Source: Agaricus subrufescens (Eukaryota > Basidiomycota > Agaricomycetes > Agaricales > Agaricaceae). Taken from it: DNA of 64,000 nucleotides. Below, piece after piece: positions 10,301-21,058 of the stretch. The position numbers and the translations under genes are program-made. The notes under the pieces are model-generated. The model had not been told where the DNA came from. It was given only the letters and a program-made list of their open reading frames with translations, and did no database searches. Each line of letters begins with the position of its first letter. The stretch's first letter is position 1. The DNA lies in contig CM057059.1 in the NCBI GenBank assembly GCA_029945375.1, positions 4,154,001-4,218,000 on the forward strand, in the 5' to 3' direction.

Positions 10301-12950
10301 TCGCCAAACGGAGGATCGTATCTACGGTATCACCCATGAGTCATTCAATGGTCATAGCGAAGACATGATCTCCCTTTTCCTGCAATCTAGTGATCGATGG
10401 GATTACTTTATGAATATTCCTAGTGGCGCTTTCCAGCTCTGTTGTCGGCTCCTCTTGTCACCTTCAACTTCTCTACCTTTCATCTCCAGAGTTCGAAGCG
10501 GGTGCCGAGACCCACAGCATGACTCAGATCTGGCTGAGCCCAATTCTTCCACCCTACCCTTGGTATGTATCTTGACTCTATTTACTTTTCAATGCGACTC
10601 ACAGTCATAAACAGGTCTCTCTTAAAGGCAGTCCCGCCCCGCCTATCACCCAGCCGATGTTCAGTCAATGGCCTCCGAAAGCCACCGAGCATCAGGTAAG
10701 CTATTTTGAGACCTCATCACGCTGTCTGAGGCTGACCATCGGTCCACGATCCTATAGTCATTAGAAGAACTGCAGTCGCGATGCTTAAAGGTTCTCCGCG
10801 ATCTGTTGAAGGATCCTAATGCGCAGTGGACATCCGAGGAACAGAAGAATGCCGTGCTCGCCGCTGCCAGCCACTGTGGAGATGTTGTCGCCATTCTCCC
10901 CACCGGCGGCGGTAAAACCATGATCCCACTCATCTCTGCGATGCTCACCAAGTCGTCTCTCACGGTGTTCGTGCTTCCCTTTGTTTCGCTGGTACAAGAT
11001 TACCAAATCCGGTTGAAGCGGATGAAGATCCCCTTTTCCACGTTCAATTCTTCGACCACTCGAATCTCCAGCACCAAGCCCGTTCTCCTTGTTACGGCTG
11101 AAATATGTCACACACGCCATTTCACGCAGTGCTTAATGGAAGCCCACCACCGCGGCATTCTCGTTCAAGCGTTCGTCTTTGATGAATTTCATACTGTCCA
11201 TACTGCCGCCCATTATCGGGAGTCTCTCCAACATATTTACGCCCTTCGTTCAGTTCCCGCCAAGTGGATATTACTCTCTGGCACCATTCCTCCCAATTCC
11301 CTTGACAGTATCATGCACAAGTTTGACCTCCATACGAATGCAATCATCCTACGTGCAGCTACTAATCGCCCGGAGCTTCAGTATGTTGTTCACCCTCCCC
11401 TTCAGACGGAAAACAGTGTGATGGACACTGTCGTGCATGCCTATGCTTTGAATAAGCAACAGTGGAAACCGGAGGATCGAGGACTTGTCTATGTACCCTA
11501 CACCGATCTTGGTTGGGAGCTTGCTGGTCGCCTCCAATGTGACTTCTACGCTGGGTCTACCAACATGGGTGATGAGGAGAGGCGCGAGAAGTATCAACGG
11601 TGGATTACAGGCGAGAACGATGTGATGGTCTGTACCCATGCTCTCGGATGCGGCAACGACTACCCTCATGTGAAATGGGTTTGCCATGCTGGGACTCCCT
11701 ATGAGATGATCAATTACGTCCAGGAGGTTGGTCGGGCGGGCAGGAATGGCGAGCCTGCATTGTGTGAGATGGTGCCGAAGATGAGGGCGGAACCGGCTCT
11801 CGCCGATGGATCTTTCGACCATGGTGGTTCTCTTCATATGCACAGTCTAGTCTTTGAACGCAACCGCTGTATCAGGCTGGCTATTACCGAGTTCACCGAC
11901 CGCGTTGGTATGATGTGTAAGGACAGTGTACAAAACCAGCCCTGCAGTTACTGCAAGCCCTTCCTTCCTTCTTCGCAATCCCCTACCCTCTCTCAGCCCG
12001 GGCCACTCGCGACGCATACCGTCGGCTCGCAAGTCAGTACCCTCCCTGGTTCATCCTTCAGCCTCTCTCAGCCACCAATGATTCACACCGTCGGCTCCCA
12101 AGTCAGTACGCTCCCCGGTTCATCCCCTACGCTCTCTCAGCCACCGGTGAGGCAAGCCGTCGGCTCACTAGTCAGTACCCTCCCCGGTTCATCTCCCACC
12201 CTCTCTCAGCCACCGGTCAACCACGCCGTCTCTTCCCAAGTCAGTACCCTCCGTGGCTCATCTCCCACACCTAGTACCTCGCAAGCGTCAGTCGGTTCAT
12301 CTGTATTCCCTTCTGGTATCATACCCGCACCGGTATTCACTACGGCATCTAAGCTGTTATCCAAACGCCCGTTACGTGACTCACCTCCCCAGGCTGATGT
12401 ATCTCAAGTGTCGACATTGTCTTACGGGAGCAACCCTTTCGTCGTCCAGGCGGCAAATTCCAAGAAGAGGAAGATCGAGGACACAGTCCAGCAAACCCAA
12501 TACAATAAGCGGATCCAGGATGCACTCACTCTTATTCGGGACCAATGTACATGTTGCCTTGTCAAAGGCCGGGATGCCTCGGGTCATATGGCCAACAACT
12601 GTCCCGGCCTTGGCTTCAGTGATATGAGGGCGTGGAGGCAATCGCACCCTGTCCGGTTCACACGCCAACTTCATGGCCACACATGCTTTCGATGCCACAT
12701 GCCCCAGAACGAAGGTAGCTGCCATCCGTTCACTTCTTCGGCTCAAGAATGCCCGTTCCCGGACCTCGTTTTACCGCTTCTCTGGACTATTTATCAAAGT
12801 CCTCACCACCGCCAGGCCTTGCAAACCTTTTATGAGATGCATATTTCCACCCCCATCACTTACACTACCTGGCTCTCTGCAAGGCCGGTTCCAGGTCATT
12901 TGAATAACTCGATGGCTACGTTGCTCTGGTTCGTCGAGCAAGAATTGTAG
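7384..12950 (+). CDS. OrsD-like zinc finger - tyrosine-recombinase-like - RecQ-type helicase fusion, complete copy 2
   Basis: Six exons: 7384-7674, 7727-7795, 7860-8779, 8840-10562, 10615-10695, 10758-12950. They total 5277 nt with consistent phases, giving 1758 residues. Order: C2HC finger (~15-40); OrsD/DUF3505-like fingers (~197-290; C-x2-C and C-x4-C, each with HxxxxH); recombinase-like domain (~430-1000) with R755 in PARGTEL, K789 in QYNKT, R880 in IADYRQ, and H913 and Y922 in GHSRQTEDRIYG; helicase from ~1029 with LPTGGGKT (K1081), DEFH (1170-1173), LSGTIPP and QEVGRAGRNGE (~1350). A Ser/Pro linker repeats SQVSTLPGSS four times; then come a KKRK nuclear signal and a Cys/His-rich tail. 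The H-to-Y spacing of nine is that of lambda Int and Cre, but the first H of HxxR is Ala877. RecQ-like helicases of this kind are known near fungal telomeres. Probable role: DNA recombination and unwinding in the nucleus, perhaps for its own mobility. Its stop lies 40 bp from the converging dioxygenase gene. Confidence 0.88.
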
Positions 12951-12990
12951 ATTATAAATACATATCCATATAGTATACACATCGTTGTTC

Positions 12991-15900
12991 TTAGTTAGAC
13001 AACAATCCAAACGGTCTACATATTTCTTTCCATTCCGCAAAATTTTGCATCCTCGTAAGCTTGCAAAGTGCATGCTCTATGAGTATATCCCCATAACACA
13101 TCAACTCCCTTTCTTCGTCTGTAAAGAGCTTTGCTATCGTTCGCTTCACCTCTGCAAAGGAGGCCGTGATCTCATCGGTTGTAGCAACTGGATAGCCAAG
13201 TAGTTTCAACGCCTTTTTCGATCCTCTGTTCTCATATATCGCCAATCCCATTTCCTTCTCTGTCATAGGTTTCACTAGACCCGCCGTCACATAATCAGCT
13301 GCCAAAAGATACGCCGTGAGCGGCCCAAAACCAGGAAGTGTCGGACTCAATGCCTTTCTGTAGAACTGTTCAAAGGTCAGGCGTCCGTCCGTCAACTCTT
13401 TGTCTTGAGCCCACTGTTGAGCCACGTTCCAATAACATTTTGCTGCCAGCGGCGTTCTACCCGTCGGTGTACCATAGCAGAAAATGTTACATACATAACC
13501 ATTCACCTTTTTCTTTTTCCACGTCAAGGGGCTCTGAGATTCATGCTCCTCATTCTCCCCTAAAGGTCTGTGTGGACCGTAGGCTTGCCTCCACGCGTCT
13601 AAGTCTTTGAATACCGTCGGATGTTCTGAAAGGAAGTTTGTCGACATGGTGATACCCCGGAAAACCAAGGCGCTGAAAAAACCAGACTCCGTTCTCAACA
13701 CCTCCTCAGAAAACGGCCCTCCAGGTTGCAGCACACGCCTTCGGGATTCGGCGTAGTCCCGGAAGACAAGCCGCTTATCCAGGTTTTTCTTGACGATGCT
13801 GAGGAATATCCTCTGCGACTTGTTCCACGACGAAACTTGTTTAGGATCACTTGCGGTAAGAAAGGGAAGGGAAAGCCACAAAATTAATCCCAATTGGGCT
13901 AAGTAGGGATGTTGCGCCAAGATAGAGGCCTCTACACTGTCATCCAGGGATTCTAGACGTGACAGATAGGCTGTGAGTGCCGGTTGCTGCACATCTCCTC
14001 CTTCCATCACTGGTTCCCCCCTTTTAGACAACTTGGAAAGCAGGACCCCCAGATTCGGGAACTCCTCCTCGCACTTTTCCTTGACCTCCCTGAGTTTCTT
14101 GGACCATCTCCTGATATCAATGTCACAATGCTCGGCGAAGCGAAGGCTACACATCGAGCGCACAAACTCTACGGATGGCCTCGTATGTATACCCACTGTA
14201 TACTTTGGCTTGTGCCGAAGAAAACTGACAACACTGTCCAGTAACAACACCTCTACTCCAAGGTGTTTCACCAAGGTGTCCGTCAAAATCGCTGTAACAC
14301 GGTTTTCCATCGAAAGTCCCCAGAATGAGCCCAACACCAGTATCATCACATCATCAACCTCGAGCGTTCCCTTCTTCCACTTTACCAAACCAATTTTGTC
14401 ATTCGTCTTAAATTCCGCTCTTGTAAAGCAAACTTCATCTTGGGTCGACGGCGGAGAACTGGAGGAAATGTCGGACCACTTCACTTTCAGATATCGCTCC
14501 ATCTGACGCTTCGTTTTCTCGATCATAAAAATTTCTACTAGTACCCGCAAAAAATGTAATGGATGGGCAGGGTCCTGCGACCGAGCCACCTGGGTCTCTA
14601 TTGTGTCCCAACACAATAGGTTGCCTATCAAGAATTGGGTCCCCGTCAATGTTCCGGCCACTTGCAGGGTGAAATACTGATGGTACAATTGCCGGAGTGG
14701 CAAGACCCAGTCAGCTATAGACGCGATATTGAATTCGGCGACCGCGTTGATCGGTAACAGTATAGGTAGTACGACCCGTTTGATTTCGTCTTTGACCAAA
14801 GAGAGACTCTGCAGGGTCCCCGTTAAATCATGTTCGGTCACCTTCGGAAATGGGGTTAACCAAGTGAAAGCTACAAACTTGAGTTCCTGGGTCAGTCACA
14901 GGTGTTAATCTATCATACTCACCAGTAAGGTCAATATCATCCCTCTCTTCAAAAGGATTCGGTTCCTCATCCTTAATTGGCTCGCACTCATCATCAGCCA
15001 CTATCTTTCTTCTTTTGCTTTGCCGTCGGTCCATGATTTGCTTGACGGACTCAGATTTATCCTTGGCTTCATCTCTACTTTTCCTCTTATTCCCTGACCC
15101 ATTAACTTTTTTTTGGCCTCCCGAACACTTTCCACTGGCGCGAACAATACGCATCTCCCGTGTCTCCGGCGGTGGCTTGTTCAGTGAGCGTATCATGCCA
15201 TTTCTCGCTTCAAACACACTCCGGCAGCGATGGTGGATCTCCTCTCGGCTTTCCATCACACCTGCGTCTCTTCCCCGGGCTTTCACCCGCTCTTGCTCTT
15301 CACTCAAATAGCTGAATGACCCAATGAAAGCCTCATAATCGATTCTGAGATCGACTTCGGGGTCCGCCTGATGTAGCTGATATTCGATCTGCTGGTGAAA
15401 ACATCGGGCGAGCAACTGAACATATGCTTTTCTCTCCATGATCCCTAAGCCGTCATGGAGCAGCGTAGTGAGCCGCTCGCCGCCGGTGGCGTTATGCTTC
15501 CTATTGTTGGCGTGAGCGGCGTGAGCATGGTGTGGCGCGTTGTATACTTACCAGCTTTCCCTCATCTCTGAAGTATGTTTCACAAGTTCACCGTCCGGTG
15601 TTTCACCTAGGGCAAGAGACCCGTGGTTGTGAAGGACATCTTTCGGTGGGTAGCAAATTAAAGTGACTCTGTAATAATCACTTGCGGGCGCCGTTCTTAC
15701 CGGTCGATACACCGGTTGAATACCCGTATGAAGATATAGGCCTGAAAAGTAGACGGCACATAACGGCGGTATCTCAAAGCACAAACCCAGTCCCAGAATG
15801 GAGAAAAGTTCTGGCGCAACATCAGGATGATCATGGCTCAGATTGAACATGCACGTCAATCCAACAGGGGAGTCCTGCTCATCACAGTGAGAAGCACCAG

Positions 15901-16886
15901 CGGTGCCGAGGGTTTCAATATGGTGTCCTACAAAACAGTCAACTTAAATCAATTGAACGCGGTCGCCAAGTGTAGTCGATCTACTTACCTTGTGAATCTC
16001 CTGTAGACACCGCTCTCGCGACATTGAGTTGCATGGAGGGATAGCAGCAATTTTCTTCAGAGCCAATCCGTGGCGTGTTGTAAATGTTGGCCATGTTTTC
16101 CATGACCTCAAGCAAGGGCGCCGCTTTCTGGCTCAACCCCGAAATGGCGCACTGAGAACCTATCTGATGTCCAGTTTAGCGTCACCCATTCGAGTGGTCT
16201 TTATCAAGTGCTCGTACCTTTAAGACCTTTTTGGGGAGGTCTAGCGATGTATTAATACTCTTACTCATCGTTGACGCTACTCCAGTCATTGTCCTTGGTT
16301 TTTGGTAGGTGAGGCCAAGGTTGTAGCAATGTTTTCCTCGGCCATTGCTAGTCGCTCTTCCTTCAAGGTGTTCGTAGGCAATCTTGCCTTCTGATGGCGA
16401 TCCATTCACCTCTTTTCGGAGTGTAGCGAGTTGATCCGCATTCTCCTCGCTAAGTGTATCTCTGATCCGTTGATCGGTCTCCGGTTGTCAATAATAGAAC
16501 ATGTAGAGTAGACGTACAAGGGAAGAGTCGTAGCCACCAAAATGTCTGTGTCCGGCGGCCCGCCATCGGGATTTTTCACAAACACATAACAATTTTCATC
16601 TGCATGTAAAAGCGGTATTCCTTTTATCCTCCTTGTTATTTGGTTTTCTGTGATATATGGGACAAAGATTCTCACCTTTTTTCAAAGCATCATCTACCGA
16701 CTGCACTGGTGATGTCTTTGATGCACGCTGCTTTGCACGTTCTAGGTTTTGACCCACTTTGTATTCGAGCACATAAATTTTGCAAGCCCTGTCAGTGACA
16801 CAAGGATGGGCTTCTACCTCCTCAACCGAAGGCCAATCGACTGGCCGATTCTTCAGTAATGTTTCGAGATTGTTATTATCGTTCAT
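12991..16886 (-). CDS. TET/JBP-like 2OG-Fe(II) dioxygenase fused to a hypermodification-type helical domain
   Basis: Seven exons, 16886-16676, 16599-16518, 16461-16218, 16163-15989, 15927-15552, 15500-14923 and 14870-12991, sum to 3546 nt with matching phases (1181 residues). Residues ~225-335 hold a 2-oxoglutarate/iron oxygenase pattern: SHCDEQDSP (H251, D253), then LYLHTG (H304) and YYRVTLICYP (R324). In TET/JBP enzymes these bind iron and 2-oxoglutarate and oxidise a base methyl group in DNA. A basic, KRKSR/SKRRK-rich linker (~430-540) follows. The C-terminal ~620 residues end with TLPGFGPLTAYLLAADY (~1066) and DILIEHALCKLTRM (~1150), which recall the helix-hairpin-helix-like LPGxG and D(V/L)EHxLCExDKY signatures of the 5-hmdU DNA kinase helical/aGPT-PPlase families of phages and fungi. 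That match is from memory and is the weaker half. Likely nuclear. It converges on the recombinase-helicase gene with a 40-bp gap. The oxygenase could instead be AlkB- or prolyl-hydroxylase-like. Confidence 0.8.
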
Positions 16887-17134
16887 GGCAGTAAGTGTCG
16901 AAAGTCTCTATATGACTCACTGGCTCCACTTTACACCTGACGGCTTGCTTACTCCACTTTCCATATCTAATCTCTTTTCCTTTGCACGCACAAACTGGCT
17001 AAATGAGCACAGTGCCGACGGTGATCCAGCTTTGTTGAATGAGAATACTTTTGTATTCTATCAAGCGATAACTGCATGCAATCCACAATGTTAAGTTGTT
17101 CTACAGTCAGACGAAGATCTTTGTACACTTTTGA
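16887..17134. other. Upstream region of the dioxygenase gene
   Basis: Non-coding; includes CCGACGG at about 17012. Nothing else recognised. Confidence 0.35.
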
Positions 17135-18330
17135 GAAGAACCCACGTGACCAATATATCAGTATACCACAACGGTGAATAGACCTTTCCCCTCATATTTT
17201 GCAAACTTATAGTGTTGTTGTCGGATGTAGTGATAAGTACAGAAATTTATTGATGATAATAATATGTTCCTGACGGCTCCCAACTGTTGTAAAGTTGCGA
17301 TTAACCGATGAGACTCCTTCTACCAATATTGCATAATAACGAGTAACGCTTGTATCTTCACTTTTGGATCACTTATAGCACCGTAGGTGAGTATAAATGA
17401 AAGTACACGCATTTTATGATAATATTATTGCACCACTTACGGATTCCAACCGTTGTACATTTTCGATTAGCGCACGTGACCACATTTTCAGTATATCACA
17501 ACGGTGAGTAGCCTTTTCCCTTCATCTTTTGCACACTTATAGTGCCGGCGGAGACTGTAATGATAAGTACTAACCCTTATTTATGACAATAATGTATTAC
17601 CGATGGCTACTAAGCGTTGTAGACCTTCAATATGCCATGAATCCCCTTCTACGGATATTTTACCCCAGCGAGTAACGCTTCTATTCTTATTTTTGGGGCC
17701 ACTTACAGCACTATCTGTGAGTATAATGCAAGTACACGCACTTTGTCATGATATTATTGCATGACTTATAGATACCACCCGTTGTACACTTTCGATTCGT
17801 GCACGTGACTGCCTTTTCAATATATCACAATGGTGAATAGCCCTTTCCTTTCATCTTTTGCAAGCTTATAGTGCCGGCGGAGACTGTAATGATGAGTACA
17901 TTCATTTGTTAATCATAATAATGTATTACCGATGACTACTCAGCGTTGTAAATTTTCAATATCCCATGACTCCCCTTCTACCCATACTTCACAACCGCGA
18001 GTAACGCTTTTATCCTCATTTTCTGGTCACTTATCGCACCGGCGGTAGATGTAGTAGCGCTTTAACGGCTATCGTGCTGATATTATTATATGACTAACGG
18101 ATTCCAACTGTTGTGCACTTTCGATGAGCGCACGTGATCAATACATCAGTATATCGCAACGGTGAATAGCTATTTCTCTTAATCTTTTGGTGCCAGCGGT
18201 GACTGTAATGATAAGAACAGAGCCTTTCAGATGATAGTCTCGTACCGCCGACGGACATGTTATGTTGTTTAGGTTCAATGAGTCCATGTAACCTCTTCTA
18301 ACAGTGTATCACAAAGGTGAATTATCCTTT
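17135..18330. repeat. Decayed tandem repeat, about 3.6 units of ~330 bp
   Basis: The anchor (a/g)tatatc(a/g)caacggtgaatag occurs at about 17167, 17497, 17826 and 18155, a period of 329-330 bp. Each unit also carries a CACGTG hexamer just before the anchor, an actta tag(t/c) block, usually followed by CCGGCGG plus actgtaatgataagta, and cgagtaacgctt in mid-unit. Identity between units is perhaps 70-80% by eye. Half units recur to about 19.9 kb and again at 21.8-22.3 kb. No coding capacity. Confidence 0.8.
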
Positions 18331-18787
18331 TGTCCTTATAGTTGGACACTCAGAGTACCGGCGGTGAATGAAATGATACACATAAGATTTTTCTGAGCAT
18401 AATATTGTGTCATTCACAGATAACACTCATCGTACATTTATAATAAACCCTGCTGACCACTTCTAAAGCACACAGACGAGCGCCCATTAATGAGGATTCA
18501 ACATAGGCATGCGATGCCATGTCTAGCCTCATAGACCAAATGATGATCGCGAGCTCTAGACATATAGTGCGCCGTCGGCAAGGTACTGTATTCTCTCTAG
18601 TTAAACAATTCCTGCCGTCCTCTGAACACAATTTCGACCTGAGGCTCGTGCACAAATAACGATAAGCTCCAACGTTTACCGTTTATCATCGGAGGCGCAA
18701 CTTTCGGTAAAGAGACAATTTCGAACCATTGTCAATCCTTACTGTATCAATGACAAGTATTCTCAACTCCAGGTCGGTGTTTTCACA
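18331..18787. other. AT-rich non-coding sequence with repeat fragments
   Basis: Contains degraded pieces of the ~330-bp repeat (accggcggtgaatgaaatga at about 18357; gccgtcgg at about 18573). No gene supported. Confidence 0.4.
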
Positions 18788-19270
18788 ATGGTTCTTATGT
18801 CTTTGGCTAACTCTCTATTGGCCGGTAGTGGACATATGCTCTCGACAGTCAAGGGGCCGTTCATTCGAATTTTTGGACCGCTGAAATTTGCGGGATTGTC
18901 GCCGGCGGACAACGCTGCTCTGTGTACTTATCTGCCTTTGCTTTGGCCGAGTCTCTTGGAACGCCGGATTAAGCTGCGCTTGAAGGGCCCAATCGTTGGG
19001 CTGGTAATGTAGCTCTCGTGGTCTCATCAGACTTGGACGCTGCTGACTTCAGGTAGGGGGGGCGCGCATCACAGCAGGGACGAGCCTTCGAGTGTGCCCA
19101 AGCACTTGACCGTTCGATTCTATGATCGGTCGCGGAAAGCATTCGCGACAGCCCATGTACCCCCAAAACTCGGTGAAACCGTCGCAATTTACTCTACGGT
19201 CAACAAGAAATGGGATGGCCTGCACTTTGATTTGGATTTTAAAGAGTTGGTCAAGGTGTCTGTGGCGTAA
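18788..19270 (+). pseudogene. Possible small gene or gene remnant of unknown function
   Basis: An ATG at 18788 opens a frame that is GC-richer than its AT-rich surroundings and continues, interrupted only by one in-frame TAG at 19010-19012, to a TAA at 19268-19270. The downstream part reads KHLTVRFYDRSRKAF, then VAIYSTVNKKWDGLHF and ends KELVKVSVA, which looks protein-like (alternating beta pattern). Removing the stop by splicing would need an intron of only 27 nt, shorter than any other here. It may therefore be a disabled gene, or a gene whose introns I have not solved. Family not recognised. Confidence 0.3.
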
Positions 19271-20062
19271 AAAGTGCTATATTTTGTATTCAATTGAGCT
19301 TCTATTCTTAATTTAGCACATCTATACTCTCCAAATTATCTAATCTGAATCCGTTCTTCTATCTACTACGATCCTGAACGAGTATATGATGGTATATGAA
19401 CGTATACATATACGCGGCTCCACCGCGCGCTCCCCGTGCGTGTGCTCCTGCAAGTGTTTCTGTGAGTTCCTTCTACAGACATATCACAGCACTGAGTAAT
19501 ACTTCCATCGCCCTTAGTTAGTCACCTATAACACCGGCGGTGAACGTAATCATAAGTCCAGCCTTCTGTGTTGTATCTTCTCAAACCAGTCTATCTGTCA
19601 ATCGTAAGGGCGAATACCCCGTTCGTCTTTTGTAAGTTTCTACCACCGTGGTGTGCTGTAATAGATAAATACAGGACCTCCTCGAGGATAATATATTGTA
19701 TCACCGACGGTTCATAACTGTCGTAAAGTTTTAACAAGCCCATGTGAACACTTCTACCAGTGTATCGCAAACCCGAATCTCTGTCATGCTATATTTTTGT
19801 CGACTTATAGCACCGGCGTTCATTGTATCCATAAGTACAGCCTTTCTCTTATGGCAATTTCCATTACCGAATACTACTGTAAAGGCTTTATGAGGATGTG
19901 TGATCAACTTAAACGGTGAGTAGAACTGTGGGTAGGCACTTTAACTTCAATATCTGGTGTATCGTAGCGTAGCGCGAGTGCAGACTGTCAGCACTACAGA
20001 GACTCTGATGTTATCCATCTACATTCTCGGAGGATTGTAGAGACTCTACAAATTTCTATCTC
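19271..20062. other. AT-rich non-coding sequence with repeat fragments
   Basis: More pieces of the 17-18 kb repeat: caccggcggtgaacgtaat at about 19535, accgacggttcataactgt at about 19703, agcaccggcgttcattgtat at about 19813. No open frame of note. Confidence 0.45.
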
Positions 20063-20905
20063 TCAGTCGTTACCACCTGTTTTCAACTTTCCTTCACTCT
20101 TCTTTTCCACATCACCCGCTGCCGCCATCTGTAACTCGAGCCTTAACTTGATTTCTTCTCGTTCCGCAGCAATCATCTTTCGTTCTTTTGCTAGTTCAAT
20201 CCGGAGTTTCTGCCTTTTGGCCCATCCCTCACTTATAGCCTTTACATCCGGCCGTTCCGGTAATGAGATTTCTGCCATCTCAGTGTCCGTCAATCCTAGA
20301 GCTCGCTTTTTAGCCTCTACTTCCCTCTTTGTTGTCTCTAGCATTTCTTCAAAGTACTTGCGGGCGACCTCAATGGTCTGAGCCATCATCTCTTCATCGC
20401 CGTCGGTGGGGGTAACCCCAATGATCATTTCCTCTTCCGTGACTGGCTGACCTGATTCCTCCATCCCTGACTCAAATTCCTCTATTACTGAAGCAGATAT
20501 TCCAACCAGCCTCAAGTTTTCACTTCTGCCGCCGGACCTCCTGGACATCTTGGGTGATGGAGAGCCCTTGTAATCTTCATCCCATGAGTCATCAGACCAT
20601 CCTAGTGGACATGGTTCGGATGAGAGTGAATTTGGTATTACGCGCATGCGGGCGCCTGTCTTTGTCCTTGTCCTTGAAGATGGCGGGAGGTTCGGTGATG
20701 CCGGCGGCGTCGTTACCACATCCACTATTTCTTCTTCAAACACATCCATATCCGTCGGTACATCTACCTCTCCCACTTTTCTCTCAATGGCTTGTGTAAT
20801 TAGGCCGCTCATCCGGGCCATCAAAGTAGGGTCATTACTGATGATACTGGTAATATCCCGCACACTGGGCTTCTTTGAGGCGGTGTGGGGCTTTTTGGCA
20901 GGCAT
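20063..20905 (-). CDS. Coiled-coil nuclear-type protein, accessory family
   Basis: Single-exon frame of 280 residues starting MPAKKPHTASKKPSVRDI. The N-terminal half is low complexity (Ser/Pro/Asp, TTPPASPNLPPSS, SPKMSRRSGGRS). The C-terminal ~100 residues are a charged coiled coil: ARKYFEEMLETTKREVEAKK, RALGLTDTEM, LPERPDVKAISEGWAKRQKL, KERKMIAAEREEI. The block leucine-rich helix / L-P-x-R-P-D / A-x-x-R-x-K-x-x-A-x-E-R is shared with the genes at 29308-31782, 22496-23602 and 32833-33273, so this is one member of a local family. Unlike two of its relatives it has no CxxC zinc motif. Function unknown; a chromatin- or partner-binding role is only a guess from the coiled coil and basic patches. 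Confidence 0.65.
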   Translation of the reverse strand: MPAKKPHTASKKPSVRDITSIISNDPTLMARMSGLITQAIERKVGEVDVPTDMDVFEEEIVDVVTTPPASPNLPPSSRTRTKTGARMRVIPNSLSSEPCPLGWSDDSWDEDYKGSPSPKMSRRSGGRSENLRLVGISASVIEEFESGMEESGQPVTEEEMIIGVTPTDGDEEMMAQTIEVARKYFEEMLETTKREVEAKKRALGLTDTEMAEISLPERPDVKAISEGWAKRQKLRIELAKERKMIAAEREEIKLRLELQMAAAGDVEKKSEGKLKTGGND

Positions 20906-21058
20906 AATGGGGGGTGTGTGGTAGTCGGCTTCACTTCACACCTTCTTTTATATCCGTTAAACTTTTAGCTTTAGCTTTGGCCTTCTGATTCTATTTCGCG
21001 TATGGTTACTCATCGGTCAATCTGGCCGATCAAAGTTGCTCTTTTTAGTAATCGTACT

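Noticed and set aside
7384..12950. Identification as a Starship captain (DUF3435) element.
   Set aside because: Starship captains are tyrosine recombinases without a fused OrsD finger and RecQ helicase and are known mainly from ascomycetes. The boxes here fit the wider tyrosine-recombinase pattern, but nothing specific points to DUF3435.
12991..16886. Two separate genes (oxygenase and downstream protein).
   Set aside because: Splicing at 15552/15500 (phase 2) and 14923/14870 (phase 1) joins them in one open frame without stops, so one fusion gene is the simpler reading; two genes remain possible until transcripts are seen.
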